Shown piece after piece: positions 23,268-34,939 of a stretch of 64,000 bases of DNA. The notes beneath the pieces were generated by a model, which saw only the letters and a list, made by a program, of their open reading frames with translations, made no database searches and was not told the DNA's origin. The translations under genes and the position numbers were made by a program. Position 1 is the stretch's first letter, and each line of letters starts with the position of its first letter. The DNA comes from Zanthoxylum bungeanum (lineage: Eukaryota; Streptophyta; Magnoliopsida; Sapindales; Rutaceae): assembly GCA_019454045.1 (NCBI GenBank), contig SKCR01029089.1, forward strand, positions 53,226-117,225, read 5' to 3'.

Positions 23268-23480
23268 ATTATAGTACTTAGTATGAGTTGAATACAATCC
23301 ATGTGGGTTTGACACACTCTCACTTATTTGTACTAAAACTTGACACTGCATACATGTGGTATGATATAAAATATCGCAACACAGTTCACCTCGTAACTCT
23401 GAGCCACTGCCCCTTTTTGCTGCCTCCATCGGCCCTATAGTCATCAGTCGACACCCATCATCCTCCAATAACAATCTTTC
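23268..23480 (-). pseudogene. Distal part of the split minus-strand TE gene
   Basis: Read on the minus strand, the open frame across H's left junction contains ERLLLEDDGCRLMTIGPMEA and KRGSGSELRGE, then runs to a stop near 23267. Upstream on the minus strand (above 23480) it is H LTR sequence. Excising H and one copy of the CTTTC duplication would join this piece to the 28642-29123 frame. No domain recognised in this short segment. Confidence 0.5.
23476..23480. repeat. Target-site duplication of H, left
   Basis: CTTTC directly before the 5' LTR. The identical CTTTC lies at 28642-28646 directly after the 3' LTR: a perfect 5-bp duplication as made by copia integrases. Confidence 0.9.
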
Positions 23481-24594
23481 TGTTAGTTCCATTTTTATTG
23501 GCAATGTCCGTAACAAAACAAGTTCAATTGAGTTGTAATGAGTCTTGAAGATCTCGGAGCAATTGGACAAGTATTTGGACAAAATCTGATGGAGTTTCCG
23601 AGCGATGTTTATTCTTTTGAATATTCCAGAAGATTTAGAGATCAAATTTACATGAGGTCAGTTGCATTGGAAAGTAGACTCGAAGACGATCGCGTACATA
23701 TAAAGAACTCATGATTTGGACAAGAGACGAGAAAGTTACAAGCTTTTTAGTTGCCCTGAAAACCAGTCCGCGTTCCGCGTTCGAGTTGCGTTCGTCATTT
23801 CGTTCGAACGGTTTCGAGGCAGAAACTTGCGTTGCGTTTGAAGTGCGTTCGAACAGCCCTGCGTAAGTAGGTTTTCTTAGACACGTTTTTAAGCCAAAAT
23901 AAGACTAGGAAACCCTTTTCCTTTGCCCTACCTATATAAACAAACATTAAGCCACATTCCCCAACAGTTGAAACACAATTCCTTGAGCCAAAATCCTTCA
24001 AAGCTTTCAACCTTATTTGATTCCACCATTGAAGACTTCTTATCTCATTGTCTTCTTCATTGATGGTGTGAATGTTTCTTTGTTAAACCTCAACACAACT
24101 TAACCCAAATTCCCTAATCCTTTAGAGTTCTTTAGGAGGAAGTTGGTAGTCGGAGTTCCGGCGTCATTGGTGATATAATCTACTCAGAGACTTCAGAGGT
24201 TCTGAAGAAAACCGTGGGTCGCGGGCTTGAGGAGTTGCCTTGAGTTCTTGCAGTATTGAGGTACTTGAGTCGGTGGAGTTGCCACCATAGGTCTTGACCA
24301 TCGCTGTAAGTTTTTCTCTATATAGTGGATTCGGGTGGTAGCCTATACCCGGAGTGGTTTTTTACTCGGAAGAGTTTTCCACTTCGTCACCAAAATTATT
24401 GTGTTGAATTTTGTGTGATTTATTTATTTTTGCAATTTATATTTCGCTTTAAATTAATATTGTGGATTTTATTATTGTTGGTTGATTTGGTAATTGCCTG
24501 TTTCAATTCCATAGTAGCAGTAATTAGGACTTGTCCTGTTTATTGCTTGTAATTCCGCATAGGGTCAGAACTTTGTGTTAAAATCGAATTTTCA
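23481..24594 (+). repeat. 5' LTR of H
   Basis: TGTTAGTTCC to AATTTTCA. TATA box TATATAAA at 23933-23940. About 80-160 bp upstream lies a cluster of CG-rich words: GCGTTCGAG, CGTTCGAACG (23801-23810) and GCGTTCGAAC (23845-23854). The short minus-strand ORF (23795-24010) is an LTR shadow; its near-copy recurs in the 3' LTR. Confidence 0.93.
23767..23940 (+). promoter_or_regulatory. H promoter: palindrome cluster plus TATA
   Basis: CGTTCGAACG (perfect palindrome) and related GCGTTCGA words lie just upstream of TATATAAA (23933-23940). Duplicated in the 3' LTR (CGTTCGAACG at 27847-27856, TATA near 27975). The same palindrome dominates the unrelated gypsy-type LTRs I, E, F and G. Confidence 0.6.
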
Positions 24595-24595
24595 A

Positions 24596-24607
24596 TTGGT
24601 ATCAGAG
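24596..24607 (+). other. Primer-binding site of H
   Basis: TGGTATCAGAGC, an exact match to the plant initiator-Met-tRNA site, two bases after the LTR. Confidence 0.92.
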
Positions 24608-24635
24608 CCTGAACTCGATCCTTGACCCATTAACT

Positions 24636-25837
24636 ATGGAAAGAAGCCAACCTTTAATTTTTCCCCCATTCCTTGATGATGATACCATCACGAATAATGA
24701 TTTGGCCTTGTTTGAAAAGTTTAGGAATTCCTTAAACTTAAGAAGAGTGGCCATAGCAGTAATAGGAATAGGAAGATATGCCTAGAGAGAGTAGGCATAT
24801 CAGGAGTGAGTCTATAGAGGACATGGGTAGTAGACCATTTGGTGTCCAATGTCATGAATGTGAAGGATATGGGCACGTTAGATCCGAGTGTCCCACATAT
24901 CTCAGGGCTAAAGGCAAGAAAGCCATGGCAGCATCCCTTAGTGATTCTGAAGGTGATGATTCTCTTAAAGGCAATTATATGGCCTTTCCTGCTAGTGTGA
25001 CCGGTGAGAGGAACAAGTATGTTAGAGATTCTGTTCAGAATCCTCTCACAGTGAGTCAGTTGATGAGGATAGTCTTCAGGTAGCTTATGCTAAACTTTTT
25101 AAAGAGAGTTTAGCTATTAAGAAGACTAATATAGAGGTCAATAAAAGGCTGAAAGCTGTAGAGCTAGAAAAGAATGAAGCTCAAGCTAAATTTGAGCAAA
25201 GCCTTTTGATGGTTGATGACCTAGAGGAGAGGAACAGAGGCCTAGCTAATATAGTCCAAATATTAGAGACCGAACTTGAAGATGCTAGAATCCAATTGTC
25301 CGCATTTTCTAGTGGAGATAAAAAGGTGGACCGTATGTTAGGTATTATTTCTGAGCCTAACTTGAATAAGGCTTCTTCTTCCAAAGCTGTGCCTGTAGCA
25401 GCTAAACGTGATTTAGGTAAGAAACTTGTTGTGTGTAATCATATTCCTCCTCCTGTTGTTCCTCGTCCTGTACCCAACCTCGATCTAGAGGTGTTGTGGG
25501 TAAACCTCGCTCTCATCCGAGGTTTGTGCCTGTTTGCCATCACTGTGGCAAGGCATGACATATTAGGCCTAAGTGCTACATGTTGCACAAACATAAGAGA
25601 AGGCCTAAGAGTGTGTCTCATAGATTTGATTCGTTAAATCTAATGTCTCAAGTTTCTGCACTAACTAAACAAGCTAAATTCCTTAGTGAGAAACTTACTT
25701 TGTTGACTGAGAATTCTCATGAGAAAGAGATTCCTAGAAAAACATGGGTGAGGAAGCAAGATGTCTTCCCATATACTTCTGAATGTCTTGATCTTGACAG
25801 GCATGATGAGAGTGCACTTCGGTGTAACTCTTCCTAA
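24636..25837 (+). pseudogene. H gag, internally deleted and frameshifted
   Basis: Starts MERSQPLIFPPFLDDD at 24636, as copia gag proteins do, but loses frame after about 45 codons. Most of the gag core is missing before the zinc knuckle CHECEGYGHVRSEC (about 24859-24900). After another frameshift a lysine/glutamate-rich stretch (about 25065-25330: YAKLFKESLAIKK, ELEKNEAQAKFEQ, LEDARIQLSAFSSG) looks like a long coiled coil. A second knuckle near 25525-25570 (CHHCGKA then HIRPKC) is interrupted by TGA where GGC is expected. The rest to 25837 is lysine-rich. Two knuckles plus a coiled coil are known in some plant copia Gag proteins. No pol follows. Confidence 0.8.
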
Positions 25838-27510
25838 AGTTGTATTTTATTTTCCCATTGCATGTGTGTGTGCGTGTGTTTTATGTTTTTGCACGTTTAT
25901 TTTATTTTCACAGCATATGGGTTTGTTTGTGTCTTGTTTTTTGTTTTATGTTCCTTGATATATAGGATGGAAACCCGGACATAAATTTCATAGCCGATTC
26001 TGAATGGACGGTAGTATGATCTGTACTTTGGATACAACTCCACGTACCATTGGATGTTTTACAAGCCTGTTTGTGTCTTTATTTTTATTTGTTAAAATCT
26101 GAAAAATTCAAAAAAAAAAATAGAAAATGATAAAGACAAAAATTTTCTTTTTGGCTTGTTAGAGCATGAAAAGCTTATGCATGTGATCCTGGTATGTAGG
26201 ATATATGATTATGCATGTATGATATGCTTTTATTTTTCTTGATGCTCTATATACATGAGTGTGTGTGATAAAAACCTTTGGTATATCTTGTGCTTGCACC
26301 TTCACATACACGTTTTTATTTTGTCAAGGCTTGGTCGCATGTATGAGTTTTTGGAATAGCAATCTAATTTCTATCATATCTTGTTTGCTCAATAGTGTGA
26401 CATTTGACTAGTTGACCTTGCTATCCCCTTTTCAAAAGTAAAAAGAAATAATTTAAAAAAAAAATGAGACTCAAGTGCAAAAGAGCCAAAATGGCCAAAT
26501 TCAAAAGATAAGGGCAAAAACCCTTCACTCGAAAGAGTTGTTAAATATGAGCTCATGATTTTTATGGGGTAAACAATATAGCATGCAACCAATGTTGCTT
26601 ATTTTCAGGTCCTAGTGGTGCTGGGTTTGAACACCTATTTAGTGGACTTGGTTTGTTTAGAGATGGATTTCTTTGGCTGTGTCCAGCTCATAAAATAAGG
26701 TCTTAAGCCTTGATTCGTTATGCACTTTATTTTTCACGCAAGTGCTTTATATGCTTTGGTATTTATGTCATATGCATAAGTGTTGTATTTAGCCGCTTTT
26801 AAAATGATGCATATTGTTTCATGTCATAAACAGCTGAATACTGACTGGGTATCATTGTATCAGCTTGAAATGCTGTTTCAGTCAGCTTTTGACAGGATTT
26901 TTATTTATTTCAGTATGTGCCTGTGTGTGCTTCATATTATTGCATACTAATTTTTTTTTCCTGTGCACCTTTCTGAGTTATGGTTTACTTCCCGTTTGTT
27001 ATTTTTGCTAACTGTATGTGCCTGTTAGTGAGGGGGAGTAATTCCTGTTTGTTTATGCTCTTGCATGTGTTGTCTCCTGTTTTCCTGTTATTTTTCCTGT
27101 TTCTTTTACCATTTGTCATTTCGTGCCAAAAAGGGGGAGAGTGATATATTAAGGGGGAGAGCCTTAATATATAGGAGGGAGCCGTAGAATATCCTTTAGA
27201 TATCTCCGTTTTAAGGGGAGTTAAGATTAAGGGGGAGAGGGATTTCTACTTGTACATGCATGAGGTTTTTACCTGTTTTATGTTTTACTTGATTATCCCA
27301 ATGCTTTTCACGGTATATTGTTGTTTGTGGATGTTTCAGGTAGCAGGTATGTTGCTGCGGTGCGTGGCATTATTTCATCAAGACTACTTGTTAGGTGTTA
27401 GATCGAGTCCATTGTAATAAGTCACTGTTTTGATGGTTGACAGTTGACTATTTGCTTTTTTGGTCTATTACCGTAGTCTTTGTAATAGGTAGTGTTTTGT
27501 CACGGAATGC
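25838..27510 (+). other. Non-coding 3' region of H
   Basis: 1.7 kb of T-rich sequence without domains, ending in several GGGGGAGA words (27132-27235, for example AAAAAGGGGGAGAG and TTAAGGGGGAGAG) and then the polypurine tract. Purine-rich GGGGGAGA repeats before the 3' LTR are common in plant copia elements. A complete pol would normally occupy this place. Confidence 0.7.
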
Positions 27511-27523
27511 CAAAGGGGGAGAT

Positions 27524-28641
27524 TGTTAGTTCCATTTTTATTGGCAATGTCCGTAACAAAACAAGTTCAATTGAGTTGTAATGAGTCTTGAAGATCTCGG
27601 AGCAATTGGACAAGTATTTGGACAAAATCTGATGGAGTTGTCCGAGCGATGTTTATTCTTTTGAATATTCCAGAAGATTTAGAGATCAAATTGACATGAG
27701 GTCAGTTTCATTGGAAAGTAGACTCGAAGACGATCGCGTACATATAAAGAACTCATGATTTGGACAAGAGACGAGAAAGTTACAAGCTTTTTAAGTTGCC
27801 CCTGAAAACCAGTCCGCGTTCCGCGTTCGAGTTGCGTTCGTCATTTCGTTCGAACGGTTTCGAGGCAGAAACTTTGCGTTTGAAGTGCGTTCGAACAGCC
27901 CTGCGTAAGTAGGTTTTCTTAGACACGTTTTTAAGCCAAAATAAGACTAGGAAACCCTTTTCCTTTGCCCTACCTATATAAACAAACATTAAGCCACATT
28001 CCCCAACAGTTGAAACACAATTCCTTTGAGCCAAAATCCTTCAAAGCTTTCAACCTTATTTGATTCCACCATTGAAGACTTCTTATCTCATTGTCTTCTT
28101 CATTGATGGTGTGAATGTTTCTTTGTTAAACCCTCAACACAACTTAACCCAAATTCCCTAATCCTTTAGAGTTCTTTAGGAGGAAGTTTGGTAGTCGGAG
28201 TTCCGGCGTCATTGGTGATATAATCTACTCAGAGACTTCAGAGGTTCTGAAGAAAACCGTGGGTCGCGGGCTTGAGGAGTTGCCTTGAGTTCTTGCAGTA
28301 TTGAGGTACTTGAGTCGGTGGAGTTGCCACCATAGGTCTTGACCATCGCTGTAAGTTTTTCTCTATATAGTGGATTCGGGTGGTAGCCTATACCCGGAGT
28401 GGTTTTTTACTCGGAAGAGTTTTCTACTTCGTCACCAAAATTATTGTGTTGAATTTTGTGTGATTTATTTATTTTCTGCAATTTATATTTCGCTTTAAAT
28501 TAATATTGTGGATTTTATTATTGTTGGTTGATTTGGTAATTGCCTGTTTCCAATTCCATAGTAGCAGTAATTAGGACTTGTCCTGTTTATTGCTTGTAAT
28601 TCCGCATAGGGTCAGAACTTTGTGTTAAAATCGAATTTTCA
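27524..28641 (+). repeat. 3' LTR of H
   Basis: Nearly identical to 23481-24594. About ten differences are visible by eye, most of them single-base length changes in homopolymer runs. Confidence 0.93.
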
Positions 28642-30079
28642 CTTTCTACAAACTTGGACAAGCTAGATAGATCTGACATCACAGTCGCACTCCGCATAAT
28701 CTTATTAACCACGTTCTCCAAGTCTTCTTCTGGATCAATAAATGACTTCCTCTTTCTCGAAGACTGACCCACCCCAATCGACACTTTTAAGATGACCTCC
28801 GTAGAATGTTTAACGTGAGCTTCCTTCTTCGACATTGGAGGCTCAGAAACCATCTCAATTGATTTCCTATTGGCCTTCATGCTCTTTCTTTTCAAGATCA
28901 TTTCCACCATCGACTTAAGTTCGAAGAGACCGACCATTATCTCTGCTGCGCATAAATTTTCTTCAGGTAGCCACAAAAAAGAATGGCTCTCGTACATGAG
29001 CCGACACACCCAAGTATTCCGAATAACAGCTATAATATATTTAGTAAGGGCCAATGGGATACCTTTAGAATCGAACACCTTCATCCACAACGGTTTCAAT
29101 CTCAACCTTTTCTCCTCCAACACGACCCTCTAATTCCTCTCTAATGCGGTATACTAAAAAAATAGTTGGTGTTTGCAATGACACCTGGAGTCACATCAAA
29201 AGTACGATTTCGAGTCGAACCTGCCATAAAAAAGATGGGAATGGATATCAGCCAGCCGACAGAACAGGAAGCAATATCGTAGATAAAATGGCACACTCAT
29301 TCGTGATACTCTAGTGTTTAGGGATGCGACCAACCCAAGTTGACAAAAAAACACTCTCTCCTCTTACAAAAAAAATAAAACTTCTGCCAACCTCCTCGAT
29401 CATTTATGGTCAGACCAGATATCAGGTGCTCCCATTTTTATCGAAGTAACAAGTGGTATCTCATTTTTCTCGACCGCGTGCTCTTTCAAGTAGTAAGTAT
29501 ATAGGGGATCTTTTACCCCGAACCTGATCCCAACTCATACAACATGCATTCAATCGACAGCAGCACTCTCCATATATTGGGCATCAGTTGCGACAGTGCA
29601 ATCTCATAATGAGCCAATACCTCATACACCAACCGAGGTAATGGAAACCTAAGTCCATCAGCAAATGGGCGTTCATAAAACCCAAACCATCCAGGAACTT
29701 TGAAGTTGATTCTCTCACTCAATGAAGCTAACCTCACTTCAATCGACGGTGGGAACCTATATTTCAATTTCATCTCCCTCATAGATTGCTCAATCACTCG
29801 ACTCGTTGAGTTCTTTGTCATATTTATCAGCTCACTAATACTTGGAATGTCACTCGACTCATAATCTGTTGGTATCATTCTAAGTGGAGGAATATCCTTG
29901 GGAATACCTAGAAGAGGTTCTATAGTGACAAAGACTCGGGAATCATGACCTCTTCCACTCGACTCCTCGATATCAGACTCACTCACAAGTTTCAGAAGGG
30001 GTGAGACGACCTGTAAAGGTGAGTCTACGTACTTTTCCATTGGTGTGTGACTCGAACCCAAAGAACTCTCAGACGACAT
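28642..30079 (-). pseudogene. Plant 'putative gypsy-type transposon' domain gene, split by H
   Basis: Minus strand. The first open segment (30079-29513) starts MSSESSLGSSHTPMEKY, is acidic and serine-rich, then carries GWFGFYERPFADGLRFPLPR and the following LAHYEIALSQLMPNIWR. That combination is the hallmark of the plant domain catalogued as putative gypsy-type transposon (PF04195), here about residues 129-175. A stop near 29510 and several frameshifts follow, then a second open segment (29123-28642) with WVCRLMYESHSFLWLPEEN and the lysine/arginine-rich SSRKRKSFIDPEEDLE. Element H is inserted at 28642, and homology resumes at 23480. Function of the family is unknown; it is carried by plant transposable elements. 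Confidence 0.6.
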
Positions 30080-31741
30080 AAGATCTCAGCCTACAAACAC
30101 TAAACCTTCTTAATCCTATACCCCAGCAGATCAAACTACCTTAATCCACAAACACAACCTAAATAATCTCTAAGTACCCTGAAGATCAAACCTCTAAATT
30201 GGCTAAGAACGGTTTAAATATACTCTATGAACACTTGAAAAATTGAAGAACATGAAGAAGATGCGAATAATAACTTGAATACGAGAGAGCTCAAACCTTG
30301 TAACTTTCGATGAATGAGAAAAATGAGCCATCAACGTCCTCTTGTAACCCTTTTTTTAGCGCCTTATTTTCCCTCCAAAGACGTCTCGAAATTTGCCACT
30401 TGGGCCGCATTTATGACAAGATAAAAACCCATGAATTTCGAAGCCCATTTGGCGAGATGAAAGGGATCCAACAAGAGTTATGGTCAGAATCAAAATTTTT
30501 AGTCGACATAAGAAGGTATCAATGAAGTGCATTTCTAGAACATCGAATTTTCCCAATCAACAAAAAGAATAGATACTCCGAAAAGGTGATCGGCACTTGG
30601 CTCAAACGACATGATATCACTCATTTGAAAAATCATATGTTTCCTAGGGGACATGACTGTCAGCCGATAAGGAGGGCCATCTCTCACTTTATGCTTGAGA
30701 AACAGCCTTCACATCTAATATCTCAACCGATAAAGTAACTCGTTATGATGGCATATTAAATGCCCCACTCGACCTATATGTTTACTAACCATATTCATTA
30801 TCTCAGGCTCATAAAATAACCATTACAGGCTCTCATTCAACAAGAAAAAGTCAATATCATGGTATTAGTAATTGTCCCAACCGACACCCTCGCATAGATG
30901 TTCAAATAAGGGTTCATCTCTTGTTATAAACAACATGAGGTCTGTAAAATCAATCGATTATTCAGTCGACGTTATTCCATATATCACGTATGGAAGCAAT
31001 GCCATGTCACTTGGAGTTACCCAGTCGATAAAGTATACTCCTTATCGAATGTATCGCCATATGTCCCACTCGACATAATACACTCCTTGTATCAAAGCCA
31101 CCAATTGACCTACTCGATAAAGCTTCCAAACAACAGGTATGATGGTTCCCCCTGCCACTAACCATGATTATAAATTCAGACATACAGCTTAGCATATGGC
31201 AACCATGTCCCAATCGATGCGATAGGTCAAGACAGTTGAATTTGTATTCGTTAAAAGTCTAGTCAATGGAGTTCAATGTTGGTCGAATGAAATCCATCCT
31301 TTGCTCTAAATAATTCTATTTCACATGCACTTATATGATATTGCGTCATACGATTCCACTCGACATATATTGAGTAACCATCATCAAGTTCATTCATTCG
31401 ACGAAAAACCCATACAACAGGTATGGGAATTATCCCCTTAACTACTAACCATGTTGGCGATTTCAGTCATGCAACGATCCCATTCGAAATAATAAAACCA
31501 TATTCATACTCGGTGTAGGCAGTAAAATATCCAAACTACTTTATCCTAGACGACTCGTGCAAAGACAATTTCATACTATTGTATTCTATTATATAACAAT
31601 AGAGCATAAATTTAAGGAACCATCATTTGGTCCAATCGACGAAACCATCGAGTGACAGGTATAAGTGTTCAGTGATATGTATTAACAATGTTCATGATCG
31701 TAGATATAAATATTTCCCCACTCGCAACGACAATATGAGCC
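30080..31741. repeat. Intergenic stretch with degenerate ~240-280-bp repeats
   Basis: No supported gene. A loose repeat shares ACAGGTATG-like and ACTAACCAT-like words followed by CACTCGAC. Copies are near 30740-30820, 31100-31180, 31400-31480 and 31640-31710. It merges into the 142-bp array on the right. Confidence 0.45.
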
Positions 31742-33050
31742 AGTAAGCTAGAGATTTTCTTGGCATTCATCTGGTCCAATTGATGGGAACATTTCCCATG
31801 TCTTATGTCGAGCCTAGTTCAAGACTTTGACCGTCATCTGCGACGTGAAGACTCATCTTGGGTCCTTATCAGGTCCAGTAGGTTGGAGATTATCTTTGCC
31901 TTCATCTGGTCCAGTCAACGGGAATATTCCCCATGGCTCATGTCGAGTCCAGTTCAAAACCTGGACCTTCATCTGGTCCAGACGACATGAAGACTCCATT
32001 TGGGTCCTTATCAGGTCCAGTAGGTTGGAGATTATCCTGGCCTTCATCTGGTCCAGTAGACGCGAACATTCCCCATGGCTCATGTCGAGCTCAGTTCAAG
32101 ATCTGGACCTTCATCTGGTCCAGACGACATAAAGACTCTCTCTGGGTCCTTATCAGGTCTAGTAGGCTGGATATGGTCCTAGTCTTCATCTGGTCCACTT
32201 GACGAGAACATTACCCATGACTCATATGGAGCCTAGTTCAAGGCTTGGACCGTCATCTGGTCTAGACGACATGAAGACTCCCTCTGGGTCCTTATCAGGT
32301 CCAGTAGGTTGAAGATGGTCATGGCCTTCATCTGGTCTAGTCGACGGGAACATTCCTCATGGTTAATGTTGAGCATAGTTCAAGACCTGGACCTTCATCT
32401 GGTACAGACGTCATGAAGACTCTCTCTGGGTCTTTATCAGGTCTAGTATGTTGGAGATTGTCCTGACCTTCATCTGGTCCAGTCGACGGGAACATTGCCC
32501 ATGGTTTATGTCGAGCCCAATTCAAGACATGGACCTTCATCTGGTCCAGACGACATGAAGACTCCCCCTGGGTCCTTATCAGGTTCAGTACGGTCGGGAG
32601 ATTGTCTTGGCTTTCATCTGGTCCAGTCAACGAGTATATTCCTCATGTCTCATGTCGAGCCTAGTTTAAGACCTGGACCTTCGTCCGGTCCAAACGACAT
32701 GAGACTCTCTCTGGGTCCTTATTAGGTCCAGTAGGCTGGAGATGGTCCCGGCCTTCATCCGGTATAGTTGACGGGAACATTCCCCATGGCTCATATCGAG
32801 CCCGATTCAAGACCTAGACATTCATCTGGTCCAAATGACATGAAGACTCCCCATGGGTCTTTATCAGGTCTAGTAGCCTGGAGATTGTCCTGTCTTTTAT
32901 TTAGTCTGATCGAATGGAATATTCCTCATGGCTCATGTCGAGCCCAGTTCAAGACCTAGATCTTCATCTGGTCCAGACGACATGAAGACTCTCATTGGGT
33001 CCTTATCAGGTCCAGTAGGCTGGAGATTGTTCTGGTCTTTATTGGTCGAC
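31742..33050. repeat. 142-bp satellite-like tandem array
   Basis: About nine copies of a 142-bp unit. Landmarks per unit: GGGAACATTCCCCATGG, CATGTCGAGCC, CTTCATCTGGTCCAGACGAC, ATGAAGACTC, GGGTCCTTATCAGGTCCAG and GGAGATTGTCCTGG. The word TCTGGTCCAG occurs twice per unit, so each is itself partly duplicated. Spacing between equivalent GGGAACATT words near 31916, 32058 and 32199 is 141-142 bp. Because 142 is not a multiple of three, the ORFs over it wander between frames and are shadows. Confidence 0.9.
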
Positions 33051-33970
33051 TTAGGTTCTTTCTTAGTATTTCTTTGATTCAAATAATATGCTATTACATT
33101 TGGCAGGTCATATGATATCACTACTGAAGGCCTGTCTATTGGAGATCATCCCCAAACATTTACCAAGCATCATCGACATGGTATGATCGTTAACAAATCC
33201 AGACCAAGTCCACGACTAGACGACAGTCAATCACTCTCTAAGCCAAGGACTTCTTAACTTAAAGAATATGGGATAAACTGTATGAGCCAAATTTGGGTCA
33301 AGGGTACTTTTATCTTTTCACCTCAAGTCCTAAAACAGATATACCTCAAATCCCCCTTAATAATCTAGACAGATTCGGGCCATAAGCCTAATAACTTCTT
33401 CGGGCCCAATGTTAAAGACCTAGTCAATGTTTTAGGCTAGGGAATCTATTGAGTTTTTAGTTACATCATAGTCAACTCGCATCTCTCAACGGAAATTAGT
33501 GTCTTTTCATATATTAAATACTCCCCGAACAATTAGTTGATTCACCGAAAGATGAAAGTTTAACATGTTAGTTGGGCTAACAATCATAAATATGGTTCTT
33601 ATTCCAACTAATTAACTATTCCTCAGCCTATAAAAAGGAAGCAGAGTTCAAGATTTAAATTCATTCAAAACTGGAGCAATATAACTCTAAGTTTAATCTC
33701 TCTCACAGGAACCCCCCCCCAAAACCTCCGACATTTATACTCCAACCCACTGCCCTCACGGTAGCCTACGGGGATCAAGATAGCCTCAGACTTTATTCCT
33801 TCTTATATCCTATTTATCACTCATTTCCATTACTGACTTGAGCGTCGGAGTGCCTACGGCACCCACCACACCAATGGGTAGACTCTCCACACTCATTATA
33901 ACTTTGTTTTGCAGGATCATTAGTGCCCCTCTTTACAAATTCTCGATTGTGGACCTCAGGCGAAAACCAG
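33051..33970 (+). repeat. LTR-like region with TATA box
   Basis: TATAAAAA at 33629-33636 within CCTATAAAAAGG, followed by a C-run (33709-33719) and a GC-richer stretch with TTGAGCGTCGGAGTGCC (about 33838-33855). I associate that phrase from memory with plant gypsy LTRs. No coding content. No partner LTR or primer site was found, so boundaries are unknown; the AT-rich CACTA-like segment begins near 33970. Confidence 0.4.
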
Positions 33971-34202
33971 TATCTATAACCATTACGCTTCAAATCTTAT
34001 AAAAAAAATTTAAATATATAATATAATATGATATATATATAATATATATATATTAATTTATATTGTTAGTGGTCATTTAAAAAATTACGGTTTTTTAACA
34101 CTCAATCTATCCATAAACTCTATTGCGGTATTCAACACTTAATCTATCCACCGAGCTCATCCAATTTCTATTTATTTCAACCAAATATCTACATATAAAA
34201 AT

Positions 34203-34729
34203 ATAATTATTAGACGTTATATTAAACTCATCAACATCACCAATTAATTAATTAATTATTTAAGCAAACACATAATTAATTAATAAATAGATAATTAATA
34301 ATTAAGTACAAAATAAAATAATCTTACATATATGCATCATAATCAACTAACAACAAATAACTAACTAACACAATGTATAAATAAAGATAATTACAAAAAA
34401 TTAGAACCCTAATTTTTTAATAATAAAGATATAAAAAATATAATTATAGACATTATATTTATTTTTATAATTATTAGACATTATAAAAAAAATTATATCT
34501 TTATTTTTATATAATAAAATTATAATTATTAAACATTATATTAAGCTCATCAACATCGCCCATTAATTAATTTATTAATATCTTAATTAATTTAAGCATG
34601 CACATAATTAATTAATTACAAAACAAACTAATTATTCTCACATTCATGTTTCATAATCAACTAACAACAAATTAACTAACTAACACAATGTATATAATAA
34701 AGATAATTACAAAAAAATTAGAACCCTAC
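34203..34729. repeat. AT-rich direct duplication, 314-bp offset
   Basis: 34203-34411 and 34516-34729 share ATAATTATTA, TCATCAACATC, CATAATCAACTAACAACAA and AATTAGAACCCTA in the same order, roughly 314 bp apart. Non-coding; it lies within the presumed CACTA element. Confidence 0.7.
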
Positions 34730-34939
34730 TTTTAGAGAGAGATTAAACTTAAATTGAGTGAGAGTGATTCAAATATAAAGAAAAATAAATAATTATGACT
34801 TAATAAAAGAGGGAATAAAAGTTACTTTGTGAAAAATGAAGTTTTGTTTGATGATTTGTAGGAAAATTTTGAGAAAAAAGTTATAGAGGAGAGAAAGAGT
34901 AGAGTATAAAGAAAAATTAGGATTGTCACTGGTTTGGGC

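Larger units (their letters stand above)
23481..28641 (+). mobile_element. Copia-type gag-only retrotransposon H
   Basis: Complete LTR-to-LTR element of 5161 bp. LTRs run 23481-24594 (1114 bp) and 27524-28641 (1118 bp), TGTTAGTTCC to AATTTTCA, nearly identical. It has an initiator-Met primer site (24596-24607), a polypurine tract CAAAGGGGGAGAT (27511-27523) and a perfect CTTTC target duplication. It encodes only a broken, coiled-coil-containing gag; protease, integrase, RT and RNase H are absent. It fits the class of terminal-repeat retrotransposons with a gag domain. LTR similarity implies recent transposition, necessarily with enzymes from another element. Confidence 0.93.

Noticed and set aside
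24325..24552. Hydrophobic ORF in the H LTR
   Set aside because: LTR sequence, and frame not conserved in the second LTR because of single-base indels.
31805..32959. Several overlapping ORFs that look like a repeat protein
   Set aside because: They are translations of the 142-bp tandem array in different frames; 142 is not divisible by three, so no frame stays with the repeat.
33709..33719. Run of C residues as a possible functional G-quadruplex or assembly artefact
   Set aside because: A single run without further G/C tracts; nothing to support either idea beyond possible length error.
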